Program-made: the position numbers and the translations under genes
Virus record (IMG/VR): IMGVR_UViG_3300012353_000007
Coordinates: 1-23,727 of that record
Origin: a virus
DNA: 23,727 nucleotides
Strand: one strand, 5' to 3'
Shown here: positions 1 through 5,178 of the stretch, piece after piece
Position numbering within the stretch: position 1 is the stretch's first letter
How the letters are laid out: each line of letters starts with the position of its first letter
Notes under the pieces: generated by a model
What the model saw: only the letters and a program-made list of their open reading frames with translations
Told to the model about the DNA's origin: nothing
The model's database searches: none

Positions 1-2
1 CT

Positions 3-71
3 CCTGCCGGGTCCATGGGCCTACTCATCCCAGCGGGGGGCGGTCGCTGCCCGGCCCGGTCCGATGAATAG
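3..71 (+). CDS. possible C-terminal end of an upstream gene (partial)
   Basis: An open frame runs from the left edge to a TAG at 69-71 and would encode about 22 residues ending in CPARSDE. It could be the tail of a rightward gene that begins outside the window, or an 18-residue peptide from the ATG at 15. There is no Shine-Dalgarno site before that ATG, so the partial-gene reading is preferred. No function can be given. Confidence 0.3.
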   Translation, partial: PAGSMGLLIPAGGGRCPARSDE

Positions 72-93
72 GTGGCGCGTCCCCCGCGCCCCC
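71..93 (+). terminator. GC hairpin before gene at 115
   Basis: GGTGGCGCG (71-79) pairs with CGCGCCCCC (85-93) around a 5-nt loop, with one mismatch; the inner six pairs are perfect. No U-run follows. It starts at the preceding stop codon and ends 21 nt before the next ATG, the same position seen for the hairpins at 620-645, 1187-1217 and 5804-5829. It could be a terminator, an attenuator or a 5'-end stabiliser. Confidence 0.45.
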
Positions 94-114
94 GCACATT
101 AACAGGAGGAATAC

Positions 115-510
115 ATGGCAGATACCGAGGGGACCGACTTCCTGGTCTTGGTGAGGCGACGCACCACCACCCCGACCACAGCGGACCGGGTGGCTCAGGA
201 GATGGCCCAGTGTGATCCGGACTACGGGGAGAGCACCCTGACCGTCACGGCCGTGCCCCTGGCCGTCCCCGAGCGGCCGGCAGAGCCGGGCACGCAGGAT
301 CCCCTCTCCGTCCACGAGGCGTGGGCGGAGAGGGTGGTTGAGACCGAGCAGGAGACCCTGCAGATGGTGGGCACGGTGGTCCAGGCCGCCCTGTCGGCGG
401 CCGGGGTGCAGATCGGTGCGGAGAACCCGCTGGTGGATGGCAACTACTTCATCGGAGGCGAGGCGCCCAACGGCACTCCGATCTCCGGATCCCTGAACGT
501 CACCCCGTGA
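115..510 (+). CDS. hypothetical phage protein, 131 aa
   Basis: I do not recognise this family. The ATG is chosen because AGGAGG lies at a good distance upstream (AACAGGAGGAATACATG). The protein is acidic, without membrane segment or signal peptide. Residues 1-22 look like a short beta strand (FLVLVRRR) followed by a Thr-rich stretch; the middle (about 75-105) is probably helical (EAWAERVVETEQETLQMVG); the end is Gly/Asn-rich and may be loose. It has one cysteine. Its stop overlaps the GTG of the next small gene by GTGA, so the two are probably translated together. It belongs to the accessory cluster at the left of the window, where each unit is preceded by a hairpin. Confidence 0.8.
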   Translation: MADTEGTDFLVLVRRRTTTPTTADRVAQEMAQCDPDYGESTLTVTAVPLAVPERPAEPGTQDPLSVHEAWAERVVETEQETLQMVGTVVQAALSAAGVQIGAENPLVDGNYFIGGEAPNGTPISGSLNVTP

Positions 511-584
511 CGGACCAGGACGACAAGGACAAGGACAACGGGAAGGGATCTGGCCCGGGCGGCCTGAACCCCCCGAAGAAGTAA
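507..584 (+). CDS. tiny charged disordered protein, 25 aa
   Basis: The GTG overlaps the previous stop (GTGA) and there is no separate Shine-Dalgarno site, so expression would rely on translational coupling. The product begins MTDQDDKDKDNGKG and ends LNPPKK; it is almost all Asp, Lys, Gly and Pro, and should be disordered. It resembles in start (MTD), composition and coupling the 38-residue product at 1334-1450, which suggests the two are related or serve a similar role. The stop TAA is embedded in a perfect anti-16S sequence. Function unknown; existence is inferred mainly from the repeated arrangement. Confidence 0.5.
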   Translation: MTDQDDKDKDNGKGSGPGGLNPPKK

Positions 585-592
585 GGAGGTGA
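582..592 (+). promoter_or_regulatory. perfect 11-nt Shine-Dalgarno match
   Basis: TAAGGAGGTGA complements the 3' end of bacterial 16S rRNA over 11 nt and overlaps the TAA of the 25-aa gene. The ATG at 592 is only 2 nt from the GGAGG core and would give a 4-residue peptide ending at 606, so it is not an obvious initiation site. The next real gene starts at 675 beyond a hairpin. A near-identical element is at 1138-1147. Confidence 0.5.
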
Positions 593-619
593 TGCCCGCG
601 TCGTAGCCAATCGCCCCGG

Positions 620-645
620 GGGGAGCGTCCCGACCGTCGCTCCCC
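620..645 (+). terminator. 8-bp perfect GC hairpin before gene at 675
   Basis: GGGGAGCG (620-627) and CGCTCCCC (638-645) form a perfect stem with a 10-nt loop. No T-run follows. It ends about 15 nt before the AAGGAG of the secreted-protein gene. Confidence 0.55.
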
Positions 646-674
646 TCCCCGCCTCACACCAAGGAGACATACAC

Positions 675-1136
675 TTGATTCGCAGGCTGCTCACCCCCCT
701 GGTCCTGACCTTCCTGGCGGCCACGCTGGTCGTGCCGGTGGTCGTGGCCCAGGCCCGCCCCGCGCAGGCGTGCACCCCGGGCTGGACCCAGACCGCCTAC
801 ACCAGCGCCGTCGCCACCGACGTGTTCGGCCAGAAGGCGGCCACCGACATCCTCGCCGTCACCGACAACTGCGGGTGGCGCGAGTACAAGTACAGCGTCT
901 GGAGCCCGACCGGCAGCTCGCTCAGCAACGTCGGCATCGGCTACCGGGTCTGGGTCTGCGGAACCCTGGTCAACCAGGTCCACACCTTCGCCAACCCCGC
1001 GTGGTCGGGATGGTTCAACTACGGCGGCTGTGGCAACCAGACCGACAACGCCTCGGGGGTGGGCGGGACCACGGCCAACACCTCGGGGGCGGCGTACAAC
1101 TCCAACAACTTCGGGGTCTTCTACGACCGACTCTAG
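675..1136 (+). CDS. secreted cysteine-containing protein, 153 aa
   Basis: The product starts with a clear Sec signal peptide: basic MIRR, a hydrophobic stretch to about residue 26, then ARPAQA with probable cleavage before Cys33. There is no proper lipobox, so a soluble exported protein is more likely than a lipoprotein. The mature part is about 120 residues, rich in Gly, Asn, Thr and Trp, with four cysteines (CTPGW, NCGW, VWVCGT, GGCGNQ) that could form two disulfides. The start is TTG, chosen because AAGGAGACATACAC precedes it. The family is not recognised. A phage protein exported by the host could act at the cell surface, for example in superinfection exclusion, but this is only a guess from location. 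It sits between two GC hairpins, as a separate unit. Confidence 0.8.
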   Translation: MIRRLLTPLVLTFLAATLVVPVVVAQARPAQACTPGWTQTAYTSAVATDVFGQKAATDILAVTDNCGWREYKYSVWSPTGSSLSNVGIGYRVWVCGTLVNQVHTFANPAWSGWFNYGGCGNQTDNASGVGGTTANTSGAAYNSNNFGVFYDRL

Positions 1137-1137
1137 G

Positions 1138-1147
1138 AAGGAGGTGA
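1138..1147 (+). promoter_or_regulatory. perfect 10-nt Shine-Dalgarno match
   Basis: AAGGAGGTGA lies directly after the TAG of the secreted-protein gene and is 7 nt (from GGAGG) before a GTG that opens a 9-codon frame. It matches the element at 583-592. Confidence 0.6.
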
Positions 1148-1151
1148 GCCA

Positions 1152-1181
1152 GTGAACGATCTGGTCGGACCGCTTCGGTAG
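1152..1181 (+). CDS. possible 9-codon leader peptide
   Basis: GTG AAC GAT ... CGG TAG reads MNDLVGPLR. It has a perfect Shine-Dalgarno site at ideal spacing and its stop is 5 nt before the 12-bp hairpin at 1187-1217. The geometry is that of a leader peptide before an attenuator, but the peptide has no run of one amino acid. It may also be a chance frame. Confidence 0.3.
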   Translation: MNDLVGPLR

Positions 1182-1186
1182 TTCGG

Positions 1187-1217
1187 GGGGAGTCGGTGTC
1201 GAGCCCACCGGCTCCCC
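1187..1217 (+). terminator. 12-bp hairpin before gene at 1242
   Basis: GGGGAGTCGGTG (1187-1198) pairs with CACCGGCTCCCC (1206-1217) over 12 pairs with a single G-U, 7-nt loop. No T-run follows. It ends 13 nt before the GGGAGG of the next gene. Confidence 0.6.
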
Positions 1218-1241
1218 ACCATCCAATAGGGAGGAACTCCA

Positions 1242-1337
1242 ATGCCGACGATTTGCTCGTGCCCCATCTGCGGTGCCAACATGGAGTGTGGCGGCACCTG
1301 TCCCAACTCCGGCAGCCACGACGACAAGAAGAAGTGA
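1242..1337 (+). CDS. zinc-ribbon-like mini-protein, 31 aa
   Basis: This short gene begins at an ATG with a good ribosome site (AGGGAGGAACTCCA). The product holds five cysteines in the order CSCPICGANMEC then GGTC, followed by a hydrophilic Lys-rich end (SHDDKKK). The CxC-CPxCG-C spacing is that of a small metal-binding knuckle, so zinc binding is likely; the biological role is unknown. Its stop overlaps the GTG of the next gene by GTGA. Another tiny zinc-ribbon protein lies between the polymerase and purZ at 8633-8716. Confidence 0.6.
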   Translation: MPTICSCPICGANMECGGTCPNSGSHDDKKK

Positions 1338-1450
1338 CTGACAAGAAGAACGGGGACCAGCCCGGTGATCGGGAGCCGGCCAAGCCGGGCACCGATCCCA
1401 AGCAGCCCGAGGGCAAAGATGGGGAGGAGAACGGCGGGAAGAAGAGGTAA
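1334..1450 (+). CDS. tiny disordered Lys/Gly/Pro-rich protein, 38 aa
   Basis: The GTG overlaps the preceding TGA (GTGA), and no separate Shine-Dalgarno site is present, so it is probably translationally coupled. The sequence starts MTDKKNGDQPGD and ends ENGGKKR; it has almost no hydrophobic residues and should be unstructured. It resembles the 25-residue product at 507-584. Function unknown. Confidence 0.5.
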   Translation: MTDKKNGDQPGDREPAKPGTDPKQPEGKDGEENGGKKR

Positions 1451-1620
1451 TCGGCCCCGAACCGTGTGTGACATTCCCTACCCAGCCGCCCCGACTTTCC
1501 GGTCCATCCGATAGACAGTCCGTACTCCATCGCCCCGACAGCCCTAACCGACCCGTTCGACAGTTCGGACCTGTCCCCAAGACGGTCCTGCTCTGTTCGA
1601 CCCTTAGACCCCCAGGAGGG
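1451..1620. other. C-rich intergenic stretch without a gene
   Basis: About 170 nt between the 38-aa gene and the RAMP-like gene. The + strand is C-rich and poor in G, with repeated short elements such as CCGAC, TTCGAC and TTCGACAGTTCGG. I see no convincing promoter or frame. The composition resembles Rho-utilisation sequence, but that is inference. Confidence 0.4.
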
Positions 1621-1625
1621 AGCAC

Positions 1626-2306
1626 ATGACTACGCTGTGGTACGAGTACCAAGTGAAGATCCGGGTGGATCGCCTGGTAGGCGGCATCCCGGGCAACCCC
1701 CATCTCATCCAGGCCTGGCTGGAAGCGGGTCGCGCCGCCCCGGGGGCGGAGAAGACGGCAGCCACGGTGGCGGCCTCAGGTGGCGCCCTGTCCCTGCCCG
1801 ACCCCGTGGCCGAAGACGTCCTGGCCATGCTGGAGCGGGCTGACCTGGATCCGGAGGAGACCCACACCTGCATCTTCTACCGGGACCCCGAGGGCCATCC
1901 CTGCTACGAGTGCCGCTGCTTCAAGGCGGCGTTCAAGGAGGCGGCCAACGTCCTGGGCAGCAGCACCAAGCGCCAGGGCCTGCTGGAGGTGATCAACCTC
2001 CGGTCCAAGCTGGCCGAGCGGGTCTTCGTGGTGGGTCGCTACGTGCGACTGGAGAACGTCCAGGTGATGCGCTTCGAGAAGCCCATCTCCGTGATGACCA
2101 TGCAGGGACCCCGCACCAGCATCAAGCGTGCCGAGTACGTGGAGGACGTGGAGATGGACTTCACCCTGCGCGTGCTGCGGGACAACCTGATCACTCTGGA
2201 GCACATCCGAACCATCCTCGACTACATGTCGGTGGGCGGGATAGGGTCGGACCGCTCGCAGGGCGCTGGCACCTTCACCCTCCTGGATCTGCGCCAGACG
2301 GCCTGA
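1626..2306 (+). CDS. RAMP/Cas7-like protein with glycine-rich loop, 226 aa
   Basis: ATG with AGGAGGGAGCAC upstream. The C-terminal part has GGIGSDRSQGAGTF at 204-217, close to the glycine-rich loop (G-x-G-x-x-R-S-x-G-x-G-x-F) that marks RAMP-superfamily RNA-binding proteins such as Cas5, Cas6 and Cas7 of CRISPR systems. Before it, 175-200 would form the strand and helix that usually precede this loop. Near the middle, CFKAAFKEAANVL (98-110) is in the place of the SxLKGxxR segment of Cas7-like proteins, and the N-terminus (YEYQVKIRVDRLVGG) could be the first strand. A Cys cluster (C82, C93, C96, C98) is also present. There are no other Cas genes of an effector complex and no CRISPR array nearby, so it is an orphan. 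RNA binding is inferred from the motif only. Alternative: an unrelated phage protein with a look-alike loop. Confidence 0.6.
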   Translation: MTTLWYEYQVKIRVDRLVGGIPGNPHLIQAWLEAGRAAPGAEKTAATVAASGGALSLPDPVAEDVLAMLERADLDPEETHTCIFYRDPEGHPCYECRCFKAAFKEAANVLGSSTKRQGLLEVINLRSKLAERVFVVGRYVRLENVQVMRFEKPISVMTMQGPRTSIKRAEYVEDVEMDFTLRVLRDNLITLEHIRTILDYMSVGGIGSDRSQGAGTFTLLDLRQTA

Positions 2307-2557
2307 CGAGCCGACCCGAATCAACCCTCGTGACAAGCCTTACCATTCGTACGACAACCTGAGCCAACCCGTAAGGACCAGCCTGTCCAACGCCCGTCGA
2401 CAACCCTACTCTCTCTCAGTCCGATCGACACGCCAGACCGTGTCTCTCCGGACCCCGCGACTACCCCTACCCGGCCAACCGACGGAACGGACCATATCGA
2501 CCCGGGCCGACCAACCTGGCCAGACCCGTCCGCGCGACAACCCTTCTCAACGCGTAC
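2307..2557. other. C-rich gene-free region with short repeats
   Basis: No gene is visible. C exceeds G by about two to one on the + strand (in 2341-2520 about 77 C and 37 G by eye). CGACAACC(C/T) occurs three times, at 2352, 2398 and 2535, with related CGACA and CGACCC copies between. The region could hold a Rho-dependent terminator for the upstream units, iterons of an origin, or binding sites for a regulator of the adjacent promoter. No strong hairpin is seen before 2558. Confidence 0.4.
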
Positions 2558-2586
2558 CGCCCCCGCCGCACTTGACGGCGGGGGCG
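2558..2586. repeat. perfect 11-bp inverted repeat across the -35 element
   Basis: CGCCCCCGCCG (2558-2568) and CGGCGGGGGCG (2576-2586) are exact reverse complements around CACTTGA. The TTGACG -35 box begins in the loop and runs into the right arm. It may be a terminator that shields the promoter from upstream transcription, or an operator. Confidence 0.75.
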
Positions 2587-2601
2587 CCGCTGTGCTATAC
2601 T
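2572..2601 (+). promoter_or_regulatory. sigma70-type extended -10 promoter of the replication operon (P1)
   Basis: -35 TTGACG (2572-2577), 18-bp spacer, extended -10 TGC-TATACT (2593-2601). The expected start point about 7 nt after the -10 is G2608, the first base of the GTG of the next gene, so the mRNA would be leaderless. The leftward promoter at 12929-12958 has the same GCTGTGCTATACT core and spacer length. Confidence 0.8.
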
Positions 2602-2607
2602 GGTGGT

Positions 2608-2820
2608 GTGTACGAGAAGACCCAGGCCCGGATCCAGAAGGCCGTGGAGTTCCTGGCCTTTACCGAGAAGGAGCTGCGCGAGGTAGGGCTTACCGAGACT
2701 CTGGGCGCGGAGGCGGGAGCGCACACCCACGGAGTGCGAGCCATCCTCTCCGCGCTGGACGATCTGAACACCTGCCGGCAGTCCCTGATGGAAACCCACG
2801 ACTTGCTGCTGCGGCTATGA
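2608..2820 (+). CDS. first gene of the replication operon, 70 aa, leaderless
   Basis: The open frame extends upstream to 2440, but the promoter lies inside that extension, so the start is placed at GTG 2608. There is no Shine-Dalgarno site, and the predicted transcription start is this same base. The product is mostly helical and charged (YEKTQARIQKAVEFLAFTEKELREVG, then a second helix with DDLNTCRQSLMETHDLLLRL). It has no recognisable domain; a small helical dimer or regulator is possible. Its stop overlaps the next ATG by ATGA. Confidence 0.7.
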   Translation: MYEKTQARIQKAVEFLAFTEKELREVGLTETLGAEAGAHTHGVRAILSALDDLNTCRQSLMETHDLLLRL

Positions 2821-2996
2821 CACTGGGCGAGTACATCCAGAAGCTGCAGGCCCTGCCTGCGGAGTGGATGGACCTTCCGGTGCTATGGGACAGTTGGAAT
2901 GCGGACGCTCGCTATGGCCAGAATGAATACGTGGAGCCCGTGGTAATGCCAGCAAACTGGCTCCACCCAGGAGCCCCCCGACTGGTGAGGTTGTGA
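2817..2996 (+). CDS. hypothetical protein, 59 aa
   Basis: Starts at the ATG that overlaps the preceding TGA and ends in an overlap (GTGA) with the nuclease gene, so it is held tightly in the operon. The sequence begins MTLGEYIQKLQALPAEWMDLPV, which resembles small phage proteins that start with a helix and a short hydrophobic strand (LPVLWDSWN). It has five Trp or so in 59 residues, is acidic and has no Cys. No function can be assigned. Confidence 0.7.
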   Translation: MTLGEYIQKLQALPAEWMDLPVLWDSWNADARYGQNEYVEPVVMPANWLHPGAPRLVRL

Positions 2997-3838
2997 CCGA
3001 GCCCTACGTCTTCAGCTACTCCGAGCTGGAGGACTGGCGTCAGTGTCCCTTCAAACATGAGCTGAGGTGGACCGAGCGCTGGAAGGAGCCACGGGAAGGG
3101 GAGGCAGCGGCCCGTGGCCATCGCTGGCACGAGATCATGGAGTGCTACTACGGGTTCCGCATGGAGGGGAACGGTCCCCGGCGAGCCGCCCGTTGGACGT
3201 GGAACCGCCACCTCTTCGGGGACCGCTCGGACGAGGGCGAGCTGCTGCGCTGGATGTTCCGAGGCTACACCGAGCACTGGGGTGGCAACCGCGAGTGGCG
3301 TGTGCACGCGGTGGAGGTCCGCATGACCGTCCCGGTGTGGCAGAGCATCTCGATCAAGATCAAGGCCGACCTCATCGTGAGCCTTCGGTCCGATCCCAAG
3401 ATGCGGATGTGGCTGGTGGATGCCAAGAGCAGCAAGAACCTGCACTCGCAGGACGAGCTGCAGCTCCACCCACAGTTCCCTCTCTACACCTGGGCGCTGC
3501 GCAAGGTGGGCATCCCCGTGGTTGGCAGCATCCACGACAACGTCCGGACCCAGCGCAACGTCAATCAGGACAAGCAGTCCCTGGAGAGCCGGCATCGCCG
3601 CACCCTCCTGCACCACAACGCCAAGGAGCTGGAGACGGTGGCGCGCGATGCTTGGTACGACATCACCGCGATGATAGACACCAACCGGCAGGCGGGAGAC
3701 AGGCCCCGGCATCTGGATCCCGAGCGCTGCCGCTATCGCTGTCCCTTCACCGAGCCATGCATAGCCGGGATGCGTGGCACCCCAACCCGTCCCTTCCTGC
3801 ACGACCTAGGGTTCGTGCGGGAAACCACCCGCCATTAG
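2993..3838 (+). CDS. PD-(D/E)XK nuclease, Cas4/RecB-like, 281 aa
   Basis: Start GTG overlaps the preceding TGA. The core is that of the RecB/Cas4 exonuclease family: SYSELEDWRQCPF at 8-20, GHRWHEIME (42-50) for the first metal-binding His, ADLIV with D126, LVDAKSS with D143 and K145 (the D-x-K pair), and QFPLYTWAL (161-169) for motif QxxxY. Cys18 plus Cys246, Cys250 and Cys256 (CRYRCPFTEPC) have the one-plus-three arrangement of the 4Fe-4S cluster in Cas4 and AddB. The family degrades or resects DNA ends to give single strands. With the Sak4-like ATPase and SSB-like gene downstream it probably forms a phage recombination/end-processing module. No Cas1 or Cas2 is nearby, so a spacer-acquisition role is not supported. 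Confidence 0.85.
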   Translation: MTEPYVFSYSELEDWRQCPFKHELRWTERWKEPREGEAAARGHRWHEIMECYYGFRMEGNGPRRAARWTWNRHLFGDRSDEGELLRWMFRGYTEHWGGNREWRVHAVEVRMTVPVWQSISIKIKADLIVSLRSDPKMRMWLVDAKSSKNLHSQDELQLHPQFPLYTWALRKVGIPVVGSIHDNVRTQRNVNQDKQSLESRHRRTLLHHNAKELETVARDAWYDITAMIDTNRQAGDRPRHLDPERCRYRCPFTEPCIAGMRGTPTRPFLHDLGFVRETTRH

Positions 3839-3848
3839 GAGGAAGAAG

Positions 3849-4313
3849 GTGCCCCCTTCACACCACCACGCTGTCGACGACGAGTTCGCTCGCCTCATGG
3901 CCAGGGGCCTGACCCTCGACGATTCCCCGCCCAACCCCGACGAGGAGGCAGCGTTCCGGAAGATGGGCGAGGAGCTGCGCGAGGATCTGGGTGACAAGGT
4001 CGTCCCGCAGGACAACATCGCCATGGCCCGCACCTACTACGTGGATGCCCTGGACCGGGGCACCCTGCAGCGAGTCCAGGAGGACGCCGATGCCCACGGG
4101 GTGCCGACCAACGCCCAGATGAGCATGGGGACGCTGGAGGAGGAGCTTCAGGGCAAGGACCCGTCCGTCCGAGCGCTGGCCCAGATCATCTCCGCCGCCA
4201 CGAAGGTGGGCCACTGCCGCATCACCTACCGCTGGTGTGCCGGCCGGCTGGACAGCCCCGCCACGCCCCCGTCCGCGCCACCGGAGGAGGCACGTGGCGC
4301 CCACCGCGCGTAG
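3849..4313 (+). CDS. hypothetical protein, 154 aa
   Basis: GTG start after AGGAGGAAGAAG, 10 nt past the nuclease stop. The product is acidic, probably mostly helical, with a His-rich start (MPPSHHHAVDDEF) and a Pro/Ala-rich end (SPATPPSAPPEEARGAH). In between, residues about 32-75 carry charged helices and 110-133 a possible small fold with VGHCRITYRWC (two Cys). No family is recognised. Its last 20 nt overlap the next gene, whose ribosome site lies inside it. Position between nuclease and recombinase suggests a role in replication or recombination, but nothing in the sequence shows it. Confidence 0.75.
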   Translation: MPPSHHHAVDDEFARLMARGLTLDDSPPNPDEEAAFRKMGEELREDLGDKVVPQDNIAMARTYYVDALDRGTLQRVQEDADAHGVPTNAQMSMGTLEEELQGKDPSVRALAQIISAATKVGHCRITYRWCAGRLDSPATPPSAPPEEARGAHRA

Positions 4314-5178
4314 GCCCGCCCGGGGGCGCCGCCCCCGCCGTGCGGTCTCGCCCGAGCAGCACCCGGCCCCTTCGTGGCAGACTCTGGAGGAGCAGACCGA
4401 CTGGGCCAAGGTGGTTTACTACGGGGACTCGGGCACGGGCAAGACCACGGCCCTGGCGTCCATGGCCAAGATGGGTCCGGTCCTCGTGGTCAACGCCGAG
4501 TCAGGTCTGAAGAAGCGGCCCCTCCGGGGACTGGGCATCCCGGTGGACCAGATCCAGACCACGCGGGTAACCGGCTTCGACGACGCCGAGGCCCTCACCC
4601 GGGATCTGCACCAGCGCTTCGAAGACGACCCCTCCTGCCTGCTGGCTGTCCTGATCGACTCGATAACGGAGATCGAGACCGTTCTGATGAACGAGGGGCT
4701 GTCCGAGGAGGTCCGCAAGGCCCAGCTGCGGGGGGTGGACCGGGACGTCTTCCTCACAGAGGGGGACGACTGGGTCCGCAACAACGCCAAGATGCGCCGG
4801 TTCATTCGGCGGCTGCGGGACCTGCCCTGCCACGTGGGCTTCTCCGCCCTGTCTCGCCGCGACATCGACGAGGAGGGGGTGGTGATGTACCGCCCCGCCC
4901 TGGGTCCCCAGGTGGCCGGCGTGCTGGTCGCCTACTGCGATATCTCCGTGGCCATGCAGCCATTCATCGTCCAGCCCCGCCACAGGGACATCGTGTGGGG
5001 CATCACCCGTCGGCAGGGCAAGTGGTCGGGCAAGGATCGCTTCCGCATCCTGCCCGCTCAGATGCCCTACCCCTCTCTGGACCGCATCGTGGCGTACCTG
5101 GAGGGCAGTCTGACTGCCAAGACCGACCCGGAGGTGGCAGCCTTCCGCGCATACCGGGATAGGAACAAGGAGACCTAG
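4294..5178 (+). CDS. RecA-fold ATPase, Sak4-like single-strand annealing/recombination protein, 294 aa
   Basis: GTG start chosen for the upstream GGAGGAGGCAC. After an Arg/Pro-rich N-terminal tail (1-28), the core shows Walker A GDSGTGKT (44-51), PVLVVNAESG (62-71), and Walker B LLAVLIDSI (116-124, D122). The spacing, the GDSGTGKTT form and the NAESG strand are typical of the phage AAA/RecA-like family called Sak4, which promotes annealing with SSB. The usual length of these proteins is about 220-300 residues, so it appears complete. The SSB-like gene follows at once and the Cas4-like nuclease lies upstream, a common phage recombination trio. A general AAA ATPase is the alternative label. Confidence 0.8.
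   Translation: MAPTARRPARGRRPRRAVSPEQHPAPSWQTLEEQTDWAKVVYYGDSGTGKTTALASMAKMGPVLVVNAESGLKKRPLRGLGIPVDQIQTTRVTGFDDAEALTRDLHQRFEDDPSCLLAVLIDSITEIETVLMNEGLSEEVRKAQLRGVDRDVFLTEGDDWVRNNAKMRRFIRRLRDLPCHVGFSALSRRDIDEEGVVMYRPALGPQVAGVLVAYCDISVAMQPFIVQPRHRDIVWGITRRQGKWSGKDRFRILPAQMPYPSLDRIVAYLEGSLTAKTDPEVAAFRAYRDRNKET

Noticed and set aside
592-606. Four-residue frame ATG CCC GCG TCG TAG as a leader peptide
   Set aside because: The Shine-Dalgarno core is only 2 nt from the ATG, too close for normal initiation.
2440-2607. Upstream extension of the 70-aa gene to an earlier start at 2440
   Set aside because: The extension is low-complexity Pro/Thr/Arg sequence, contains the promoter and the inverted repeat, and has no ribosome site.
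1626-3838. A phage CRISPR-Cas locus made of the RAMP-like and Cas4-like genes
   Set aside because: No repeat-spacer array, no Cas1, Cas2, Cas3, Cas9 or Cas10, and separate transcription units with a promoter between them.
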